Source: DASVDK01 sp036562265 [NCBI: Thermodesulfobacteriota bacterium]
Lineage (GTDB): Bacteria; DASVDK01
Direction: 5' to 3'
Assembly (NCBI GenBank): GCA_036562265.1
Contig: DATCKS010000118.1
Coordinates: 1 to 5,682 of the forward strand
DNA length: 5,682 nucleotides
Shown: positions 1 through 5,213 of the stretch, in pieces
How positions within the stretch are numbered: the first letter of the stretch is position 1
Layout of the letters: every line of letters starts with the position of its first letter
Program-made: the position numbers and the translations under genes
The notes under the pieces: model-generated
Told to the model about the DNA's origin: nothing
Databases searched by the model: none
What the model saw: the letters and a program-made list of their open reading frames with translations, nothing else

Positions 1-177
1 GCAGGAGACCTGGCTCGCCTTCGTGACGATCCCCTGGCGATCGGTGACCTCCGCCGTGAAATTCCGGGGCGGCACCGGGACCTTGCCGGGCGTCGGACCG
101 CCCACGCCGCCGAGACCGAGGCTTGCGGCGCCGAGGGCCACGACCACGAAGGGACGCCATGGACGAGGACGCGGCAC
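1..177 (-). CDS. Unrecognised secreted/periplasmic protein, 5' part only (cut by left edge)
   Basis: The first 59 codons are visible; the frame stays open to base 1. I chose the GTG at 177-175 because AAAGGAG lies 6 bases upstream (190-184). The N-terminus is a signal peptide in form: a basic start (MPRPRPWR), then a hydrophobic, Gly/Ala-rich stretch at about residues 10-25 (FVVVALGAASLGLGG). Next come a Pro-rich segment (about 28-38) and what looks like the start of a folded domain (FTAEVTDRQGIVTKASQVSC). There is no lipobox cysteine near the signal peptide end, so a lipoprotein is unlikely; Cys59 is too far in. The start is 20 bases past the tolC stop, so the gene is probably co-transcribed with tolC. 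I do not recognise the family. It may be an accessory periplasmic protein of the exporter or only a passenger at the operon end. I am fairly sure of the gene and the export signal, not of any function. Confidence 0.72.
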   Translation of the reverse strand, partial: MPRPRPWRPFVVVALGAASLGLGGVGGPTPGKVPVPPRNFTAEVTDRQGIVTKASQVSC

Positions 178-183
178 GGGCGA

Positions 184-190
184 CTCCTTT
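184..190 (-). promoter_or_regulatory. Ribosome binding site of the secreted-protein gene
   Basis: AAAGGAG on the minus strand, 6 bases before the GTG at 177. It lies in the 20-base gap after the tolC stop codon. It is the main reason for calling a GTG start here, in a reading frame that has no ATG start nearby. Confidence 0.7.
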
Positions 191-197
191 CCCCTGG

Positions 198-1820
198 CTA
201 CTTGACCATGATCCCGTACCGGTTGAGCAGGACCCCCGCCACCCGGTCGAGGTTGGCGAGGCTCACCCGGTAGTCGGTGATCGCGGTGATCTCGGCGTTC
301 TGCGCGGTCGCCAGGTCGGTCTGCAGGCGCAGGACCTCGAACGAGGTCGACAGCCCGACGGCGAGCCGCCGCTGCTCGGCGGTGAGCTGCTCCCGGGCCA
401 GCCGCGTCGCCTCGCGGGTCGCCTGGACCCGCTGCGCGTTGGCGTTGACCGCCCGCACGGCCGCGCGCACCTCCTCGATGATCTGCAGCTCGAGCGTCCG
501 CACCTGGAGCTGCGCCTGCCGCAGCGCGAGCTCGGCGCTCGTGAGGCGGCTGCGCGCCACGCGGTTGCCGAGCGGGTAGCTGAAGACGATCCCGGCAGAC
601 CACTGGTACTGCTTGTTCGCCTCGCTGACCACGTCGCTGTTCGCCCCCGGCCAGTCGTCGTCGAGGCCGTTCAGCCCCAGCGAACCGACGAGGTTCAGCT
701 CGGGCAGCACCTGGTTCCTCGCGAGCCGCAGGTTCGCCTCCTGGGCCCGGACGGCGATCCGGGCCGCCTCCAGCTCCGGCCGGAACCGGAGGGCGGCCTC
801 GAGGTTCGGCGCGAGCTCGATCTCGACCGGGGTGAATTCGGGCCTGTCGGTCGGAACGATCGTGTAATCGAAGGCGTTCGCCGGGTCAAGCAGGATCTGC
901 CGCTTGAGCCGGTCCTCGGCGTCGCGCAGGTTGGCCTCGGCCACGATGACCCCCTCCTCGCGCGAGGCCACGCCCGCCTCGGCCTGGGTGACCTCGATCG
1001 GCGCCATCGTGCCGACCTGAACCTGAACGCGGTTTTGCTGGAGGAGCTGCTGGGCGAGCCTCAGCGACTCGCGCGCCACCTCGAGGGCGTCCTGCGCCTG
1101 GACCAGGGCCCAGTAGGTCTGCACCGTGTTGAAGAGGGTGTTCTGCACCGTGCCCCGGAAGGTGGCCAGGGCCGCCTCGCGGTTGCGCTGCGCGATGATG
1201 ATGCCGGCGCGGTTGACGTCGACGCCGAAGTTGCGCAGGAGCGGCTGCGTGACCTGGAGGAGGACCTCGGCGGAGTACGAGGGGTTGAGCGCCGAGAAGA
1301 GGGAGTTGTTCTTCAGCCGGTCCGTGTTGTAGCTCAGCTCGTAGGCGGTGCCGAGCGGCAGGCGCTGAGACAGCGTGACCTGCCCCGCGGCGATGCGCGT
1401 GTCGTTGCCGGCCGCGACCGAGCCGGTCGGCGAGCGGTCGCGGCTGTACAGTGCCTGCGCGCCGATCGTCGGGTCGAACGCCCCCTGCTGCTCGCCGATC
1501 TCGGCGGCGCGGATCTCCGGGGTGATCGCCTCGACCTGGAGGTCGAGGTTGTTGGCGAAGGTGAGCGCGATCGCCTCGCGCAGCGAGACGCCGACCGTCT
1601 TGCCCGGTTCGACCGGTGCGGCCTTCGGCGCCGGCTCGGCGCCCTGTGCGGGGGAGGGGGTCGCGCCGGGCGCGGCGGGACCGGGCTCTGCCGGCTGGGC
1701 CTGCGGCGTCCCCTGTCCCTCCGTCGCCTGCGCGCCGACCCGTTCGGGCCGGGCGAGGTGGCCCGCGACGAGGGCCAGGGTGAGGATCAGCGGGGCGACC
1801 ACGCGGCCGAGCGTCGTCAT
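198..1820 (-). CDS. TolC-family outer-membrane efflux protein (OEP)
   Basis: A 540-residue protein, a normal to slightly long size for the TolC/OEP family. These proteins trimerise into an outer-membrane barrel with a long periplasmic helical tunnel, the exit duct of tripartite pumps. In order: a signal peptide (about 1-32, hydrophobic core VVAPLILTLALVAG, ending near GAQA); a Pro/Ala-rich linker (about 33-73); then two OEP repeats. The first starts with VSLREAIALTFANNLDLQ (78-95) and contains QPLLRNFGVD (192-201); the second starts around 340 with a RPELEAARIAVRAQEANL stretch. The internal duplication shows in matching helices: VGTMAPIEVTQAE (269-281) and VGLSTSFEVLRLQ (488-500). I see no lipobox cysteine. 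The ATG at 1820 is chosen over an in-frame ATG at 1868 because AAGGAG lies 10 bases before it and the extra residues (HQSVHRACCVRRRE) do not look like a signal peptide. It lies 155 bases after the permease gene. Its probable partner is the adaptor encoded upstream, which has the TolC-binding tip motif. Confidence 0.93.
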   Translation of the reverse strand: MTTLGRVVAPLILTLALVAGHLARPERVGAQATEGQGTPQAQPAEPGPAAPGATPSPAQGAEPAPKAAPVEPGKTVGVSLREAIALTFANNLDLQVEAITPEIRAAEIGEQQGAFDPTIGAQALYSRDRSPTGSVAAGNDTRIAAGQVTLSQRLPLGTAYELSYNTDRLKNNSLFSALNPSYSAEVLLQVTQPLLRNFGVDVNRAGIIIAQRNREAALATFRGTVQNTLFNTVQTYWALVQAQDALEVARESLRLAQQLLQQNRVQVQVGTMAPIEVTQAEAGVASREEGVIVAEANLRDAEDRLKRQILLDPANAFDYTIVPTDRPEFTPVEIELAPNLEAALRFRPELEAARIAVRAQEANLRLARNQVLPELNLVGSLGLNGLDDDWPGANSDVVSEANKQYQWSAGIVFSYPLGNRVARSRLTSAELALRQAQLQVRTLELQIIEEVRAAVRAVNANAQRVQATREATRLAREQLTAEQRRLAVGLSTSFEVLRLQTDLATAQNAEITAITDYRVSLANLDRVAGVLLNRYGIMVK

Positions 1821-1830
1821 GGGTTCACGT

Positions 1831-1836
1831 CTCCTT
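1831..1836 (-). promoter_or_regulatory. Ribosome binding site of the tolC-family gene
   Basis: AAGGAG on the minus strand, 10 bases before the ATG at 1820. It decides the start: the in-frame ATG at 1868 lies upstream of this site and would give a non-signal-like N-terminal extension of 16 residues. Confidence 0.65.
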
Positions 1837-1928
1837 ACGCAACACGCACGATGGACGGATTGATGCACGCGGATCTTCGAGCCGCGGGCCGAGAGGACGG
1901 CGGGCGCGCCGGCCGGTTGACCAGCGCC

Positions 1929-1957
1929 ATGCTACGGACGTGGACCGGCAGCGTCAA
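1929..1957 (-). promoter_or_regulatory. Candidate sigma70-type promoter for the tolC gene
   Basis: On the minus strand, TTGACG (1957-1952) matches 5 of 6 bases of the -35 consensus. After exactly 17 bases, TAGCAT (1934-1929) matches 4 of 6 bases of the -10 consensus. Transcription would start near 1922, leaving a leader of about 100 bases before tolC. It sits just after the permease stop, in the one real gap between genes. A TTGAC core at the ideal spacing is uncommon by chance in such GC-rich DNA. The call is by motif only; the -10 is weak and the organism's sigma factor preferences are unknown. Confidence 0.5.
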
Positions 1958-1975
1958 GTGACCGGCTCCCCGAGG

Positions 1976-3115
1976 TCAATCGAGCCTCTTGCGGAAGCGC
2001 GACGCCGAGAGCCCGATCAGGGCGGCGCCGAAGACGAGGAGCGCGGCGGCCTGGGGCCACAGCTCGGCGACCCCCGCGCCGCGCAGGATCACCCCGCGCA
2101 GGACCTCGATGAAGTAGGTTACCGGGATCAGGTAGGAGGTCCAGGCGAGGGCCGGTGGAATGGTCTCGCGCGGGAAGACGTAGCCCGACAGCAGGATCGA
2201 GGGGAGGATCACCAGGAACGCGAGCTGGATGGCCTGCGCCTGGTTGTCGGAGACGTTCGAGATGAGGAGGCCGAGGCCGAGCGCGCAGACGAGGAAGATC
2301 CACGCCACGACGAGCAAGAGGACGACGCTCCCCGCGATCGGCACGTCGAAGACCCAGCGCATGACGGCGAGGCCCCCGAGCGTCTCGACGAAGCCCAGGA
2401 CGGCGTAGGGGACGAGCTTGCCGAGCATGAGGGCGAGCGGCCGCACCGGCGTGACCAGGACCTGCTCGAGCGTCCCGCGCTCGCGCTCCCGGACGATGGC
2501 GAGGGCGGTGAGCAGGACCGTCGTGTTCTGGAGGATGATGCCGACGAGTCCCGGCACGATGAAGTGGGTGCTCCGGGCGTCGGGGTTGAAGAGGAGCCTG
2601 GGGCGGATCTCGAGGAGGGGCGCCTCGGCGCCGGTCGCGGCCAGCGCCCGGCGCAGCGCCTCCGTGAGCCCGAGCGACGTGGAGACGTTGAGGGCCTGGT
2701 TGGCGACGGTCGAGTCCGACCCGTCGATCAGCACCTGCACCTGGACCGGCCGGCCGGCGGTGAGCGACGCCGAGAAGTCGGGCGGGATGCGCAGCCCCAC
2801 GCGCGCCCGGCCGCTCACGAGCGCCTGGGTGAGGGCCGCCTCGCTGTCGACCTCGCCCACGACCCGGAAGTACGACGTGTTCTCGAACATCCGGACGAGA
2901 TCGCGCGAGGCGCGGCGCTGGTCGAGGTCGTAGACCACGGTCGGCACGTCCTCGACGTTCATGTCCACGGCGTAGCCGAAGAGGAACATCTGCATGAGCG
3001 GGATCAGCACCGCGATCCGGAGCGTGGCCGGATCCCGCCTGAGGTGGATGAACTCCTTGTAGAGGACGGCCCGGAGGCCGGCCAGCCACTCCCGCCATCC
3101 GGCGCGCGTCGTCAT
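1976..3115 (-). CDS. ABC-2 type exporter permease (YbhS/YhhJ-like)
   Basis: A 379-residue inner-membrane protein, the usual length for ABC-2 permeases of the ABC2_membrane_3 type. It forms the transmembrane pathway that the ATPase drives. An N-terminal amphipathic segment (RAVLYKEFIHLRRDP, about 15-29) leads into TM1 (about 32-50). A large extracytoplasmic domain follows (about 51-185), with the family-typical VANQALNVS near 137-145 and FNPDARSTHFIVPG at 176-189. A C-terminal membrane bundle (about 186-370) contains the cytoplasmic RERERGTLEQVLVTPVRP loop (209-226), LLISNVSDNQAQA (283-295), and LSGYVFPRETIPPALAW plus YLIPVTYFIEVLRG (309-341), all hallmarks of the family. The ATG at 3115 overlaps the ATPase stop by 4 bases (ATGA), with GAAGGGAGGGG just upstream. 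There is no second permease gene, unlike ybhS-ybhR, so a homodimer is expected. The substrate is unknown; relatives move drugs and other small molecules. Confidence 0.93.
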   Translation of the reverse strand: MTTRAGWREWLAGLRAVLYKEFIHLRRDPATLRIAVLIPLMQMFLFGYAVDMNVEDVPTVVYDLDQRRASRDLVRMFENTSYFRVVGEVDSEAALTQALVSGRARVGLRIPPDFSASLTAGRPVQVQVLIDGSDSTVANQALNVSTSLGLTEALRRALAATGAEAPLLEIRPRLLFNPDARSTHFIVPGLVGIILQNTTVLLTALAIVRERERGTLEQVLVTPVRPLALMLGKLVPYAVLGFVETLGGLAVMRWVFDVPIAGSVVLLLVVAWIFLVCALGLGLLISNVSDNQAQAIQLAFLVILPSILLSGYVFPRETIPPALAWTSYLIPVTYFIEVLRGVILRGAGVAELWPQAAALLVFGAALIGLSASRFRKRLD

Positions 3116-4068
3116 CGCCCCTCCCTTCGCGTGAGCGCCACGAAGACGTCCTCGAGCGACGGGGCGGCCGGCTCGAGCTGGACGGCCGGCGCGCCGAGGT
3201 CGAGGACGGCTCGCTCGATCGCCGCGAGCGGCGTCGCCGACTCGGCGACGAGGTGTATGGACGTGCCGAAGAGGGTGGCCTCCGAGACCCCCGGCACCGC
3301 CTCCACCGCCAGGAGGGCGCGCGCGGGGAGCGCCGGGTCGGTCACCCCCGGCAGGCGGAGTTCGTAGCGCGTGGCGCCGGCCGGCGTCACCTCGGGGCGC
3401 GCCTTCAGCTCGGCCGGCGTCCCGAGGGCGATCAGGCGCGAGAGGTAGATGTAGCCGATCCTGCTGCAGCGCTCCGCCTCGTCCATGTAGTGGGTCGTCA
3501 CGAAGAGGGTGATCCCCTCGCCGGAGAGCCGGAAGAGGAGGTCCCACAACTCGCGGCGCGCGACCGGGTCGATGCCGGCGGTCGGCTCGTCGAGGAAGAC
3601 CACGGTCGGCTCGTGGACGAGGGCGCAGGCGAGGGCGAGGCGCTGTTTCCAGCCGCCGGAGAGGGTGCCGGCGGGACGGCCGACGTAGGGCTCGAGACGG
3701 CAGAGGTCGATCATGTCGCGGCGGCGCCGGTCGAGGCGGCTGCCGGAGAGGCCGTAGACCTGCCCGTAGAAGGTGAGGTTCTCGAAGACCGTCAGGTCCT
3801 CGTAGAGGGAGAAGCGCTGCGACATGTAGCCGATGCGCCGCCGGATCGCCTCGGCCTCGGTGCGCACGTCGAAGCCGGCCACCCACGCGTCGCCCGCCGT
3901 CGGGACGAGGAGGCCGCAGAGCATGCGGATGACGGTCGACTTGCCGGAGCCGTTCGGCCCGAGGAAGCCGAAGATCGTCCCGGGGCTCACCTCGAACGAG
4001 ACGCGGTCGACGGCCGTGACGTTGCCGAAGCGCTTGGTGAGGCCCGAAAGGGCGATCGCCGGCGTCAC
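3112..4068 (-). CDS. ABC exporter ATP-binding protein (YbhF-like)
   Basis: A 318-residue cytoplasmic ATPase that powers the exporter by ATP hydrolysis. All nucleotide-binding motifs are intact: Walker A GPNGSGKST (37-45), Q-loop Gln84 in YMSQRFSLYEDLTV, signature LSGGWKQR (136-143), Walker B VVFLDEP (156-162) with catalytic Glu161, D-loop Asp167, and H-loop His193 in VTTHYMDEAE. The YMSQRFSLYEDL stretch is typical of YbhF/RbbA-type drug exporters. Residues from about 215 form a C-terminal extension ending in PSLEDVFVALTRREGR, usual for ABC-2 exporter ATPases. E. coli YbhF has two ATPase domains; this protein has one, so a homodimer is expected. The start is GTG at 4068, which overlaps the adaptor stop by 4 bases (GTGA) and has GGGAG 8 bases upstream. 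The frame is open far upstream, but that part only shadows the adaptor gene. The function as an exporter ATPase is sure; the substrate is not. Confidence 0.95.
   Translation of the reverse strand: MTPAIALSGLTKRFGNVTAVDRVSFEVSPGTIFGFLGPNGSGKSTVIRMLCGLLVPTAGDAWVAGFDVRTEAEAIRRRIGYMSQRFSLYEDLTVFENLTFYGQVYGLSGSRLDRRRRDMIDLCRLEPYVGRPAGTLSGGWKQRLALACALVHEPTVVFLDEPTAGIDPVARRELWDLLFRLSGEGITLFVTTHYMDEAERCSRIGYIYLSRLIALGTPAELKARPEVTPAGATRYELRLPGVTDPALPARALLAVEAVPGVSEATLFGTSIHLVAESATPLAAIERAVLDLGAPAVQLEPAAPSLEDVFVALTRREGR
3118..3128 (-). promoter_or_regulatory. Ribosome binding site of the permease gene
   Basis: GAAGGGAGGGG on the minus strand lies within the last codons of the ATPase gene, immediately before the ATGA stop/start overlap. 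It supports the ATG at 3115 as the permease start and reinitiation-type coupling of the two genes. Confidence 0.65.
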
Positions 4069-5213
4069 GGCCGCCGCTCCCGGAAGGTCACCTCCGCCGC
4101 CATCCCGGCGCGCAGCGTGCGGCTCACCTCCTCGTCGAGGCGGACCTTGACGGCGAAGACCTGGTAGACGCGGTCCTCCGGGGTCTGGATCGTGCGCGGC
4201 GTGAACTCCGCCTGCGAGGCGATCCGGGTGACGACGCCCCCCACGACGCGGCCCGCCGAGGGGACCGACACGGTCACCGGCATGCCGACCGCCACCTCCC
4301 CGAGCCTCGGCTCCGGGACGAACACCCGCACCTCGAGCGTCGGCTCGACGAGCGTCGCCACCGGCTCGCCCACCCGGACGAGCTGGCCGGGCCGCATGTC
4401 GAACACCTCGAGGATCGTCGGGCCGTCGGCCGGCGCGCGCACCGTCAGCTCGCCGACCGCGACCTCCTCGACCGCGAGCCGGGCGCGGGCGGCCGCCACG
4501 TCGGCCCGCGCCCGGGCGATCTCCTCGGGGCGGGTCCCCCGCTCGAGCCTCGCAAGTCGCGCCCGCGCCTCGGCGAGCCGCGCCTCGGCCGCCTCGATCT
4601 CCTGAGGCCGGGTGCCCGCCTCCCTGAGCCTGAGCCGCTCGCGCGCGGCGGCCGCCTGCTCGGCCGCCTGCCGCGCGCGGCTCCGCGCGTCGTCCACCTG
4701 CTGGCGCGAGACGACCCCCTCCTCGAAGAGCGCCTCGAGCCGCGCGGCGGTCCTGGCCATGTTCTCGGCCTCCGCCGTGGCGGCCTCGGTCGCCGCGCGC
4801 GCCTCGGCGATCTCCTCCTCGCGCGACCCGGCCCTGAGGAGGGCGAGTTCCTGCTCGGCGGCCCGCACCGCCGCCCGCGCCTCGGCGATCTCCTCGACCC
4901 TGGGGCCGGCCTCCGCCTCGGCCAGGAGCGCCTCGGCGCGGGCGAGCGCCGCGCGCGCCTCGTCGCGCCGCGCGAGGAGGTCCGACGGCTCGAAGGTGAG
5001 GATCGGCTGGCCCGGCTCGAGGCGCTGCCCCTCGCGCGCCAGGACCTCGGAGACCCGGCCGGCCACGCGCGAGCCGACCTGGATTTCTCGCGCCTCGAGG
5101 ACGCCGGAGGCGACGAGCGGCTCGGGGCCGCGGCCGACGCGGCGCGAGAGGAGCCCCGCGGCCGTGACGAGGACGATCAGCGCGAGGGCGGTGAGGAGTC
5201 GTCGGCGGGTCAT
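4065..5213 (-). CDS. HlyD/YbhG-type periplasmic adaptor (membrane-fusion protein)
   Basis: A 382-residue adaptor that links the inner-membrane pump to the outer-membrane channel. In order: one N-terminal membrane anchor or uncleaved signal (about 5-22, LLTALALIVLVTAAGLL); the first half of the lipoyl domain (about 37-78, with VGSRVAGRVSEVLAREGQ); an Ala/Glu/Arg-rich coiled-coil hairpin (about 79-252); the second lipoyl half (about 254-290, LTVRAPADGPTI, MRPGQLVRVGEPVATL); and a beta-barrel region (about 292-382). The hairpin turn carries R158, L162 and S169, matching the R-x3-L-x6-S tip motif that AcrA and MacA use to bind TolC. The arms contain four 26-residue repeats. I chose ATG at 5213: it overlaps the regulator's stop (ATGA) and has GGGAGGGG 8 bases upstream. 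Its neighbours make it the adaptor of this ABC exporter. Codon and base use match the rest of the locus. Confidence 0.94.
   Translation of the reverse strand: MTRRRLLTALALIVLVTAAGLLSRRVGRGPEPLVASGVLEAREIQVGSRVAGRVSEVLAREGQRLEPGQPILTFEPSDLLARRDEARAALARAEALLAEAEAGPRVEEIAEARAAVRAAEQELALLRAGSREEEIAEARAATEAATAEAENMARTAARLEALFEEGVVSRQQVDDARSRARQAAEQAAAARERLRLREAGTRPQEIEAAEARLAEARARLARLERGTRPEEIARARADVAAARARLAVEEVAVGELTVRAPADGPTILEVFDMRPGQLVRVGEPVATLVEPTLEVRVFVPEPRLGEVAVGMPVTVSVPSAGRVVGGVVTRIASQAEFTPRTIQTPEDRVYQVFAVKVRLDEEVSRTLRAGMAAEVTFRERRP
4077..4081 (-). promoter_or_regulatory. Ribosome binding site of the ABC ATPase gene
   Basis: GGGAG on the minus strand, 8 bases before the GTG at 4068. It decides the start: the reading frame stays open for over 1 kb upstream, but the protein's similarity begins at this GTG, which forms a GTGA overlap with the adaptor stop. 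Confidence 0.6.
4461..4910 (-). repeat. Four 26-residue (78-bp) coiled-coil repeats in two pairs
   Basis: Within the adaptor hairpin, four units begin with a G-[PST]-R-x-x-E-I motif: AGPRVEEIAEARA (102-114), AGSREEEIAEARA (128-140), AGTRPQEIEAAEA (199-211) and RGTRPEEIARARA (225-237). The motif recurs after 26, 71 and 26 residues, so one pair lies on each arm of the hairpin with the tip motif between them. Related AGSRPEEIAxA stretches are common in YbhG-type adaptors, so this is a family trait with unusually clear periodicity here. Confidence 0.75.

Larger units (their letters stand above)
1821..1975 (-). other. Intergenic region between permease and tolC genes
   Basis: This 155-base stretch is the only sizeable non-coding region in the window. 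It holds a sigma70-like promoter candidate at its permease-side end, two direct copies of GCCGGTC around the -35 hexamer, a GC-rich patch with a CCGGCCGG palindrome (near 1908-1916), and the tolC ribosome binding site. I see no hairpin followed by a T-run that would act as an intrinsic terminator, so read-through from the upstream genes into tolC is likely. Confidence 0.7.

Noticed and set aside
1821-1868. Alternative tolC start at the ATG at 1868
   Set aside because: The extra 16 residues include CC and RRRE and would precede a good signal peptide. The ribosome binding site at 1836-1831 serves the ATG at 1820.
123-1961. Very long plus-strand open frame (612 codons) opposite tolC
   Set aside because: The translation is low-complexity Arg/Gly/Leu/Asp-rich with no recognisable domain. 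The opposite strand encodes a clear TolC-family protein. Long antisense frames are expected in DNA this GC-rich.
1821-1975. Intrinsic terminator after the permease gene
   Set aside because: There are GC-rich palindromic patches such as CCGGCCGG, but no stable stem followed by a T-run in the direction of transcription.
1940-3367. Plus-strand open frame (475 codons) opposite the permease gene
   Set aside because: The composition is Arg/Glu/Asp/Gly-rich without membrane segments or motifs. It crosses the permease-ATPase boundary on the other strand, as a shadow frame would.
3116-3886. Long in-frame extension upstream of the permease
   Set aside because: It is an Arg/Pro-rich shadow of the ATPase gene. 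The family-typical N-terminus begins at the ATG at 3115 with a ribosome binding site just before it.
3253-4167. Plus-strand open frame (304 codons) opposite the ATPase gene
   Set aside because: It has no recognisable motif and lies opposite an ATPase with every nucleotide-binding motif intact.
198-5213. Type I protein secretion system (HlyB/HlyD/TolC type)
   Set aside because: The ATPase and permease are separate ABC-2 type proteins of the YbhF/YbhS kind, not a fused HlyB-type transporter, and there is no glycine-rich repeat toxin or other substrate gene in view.
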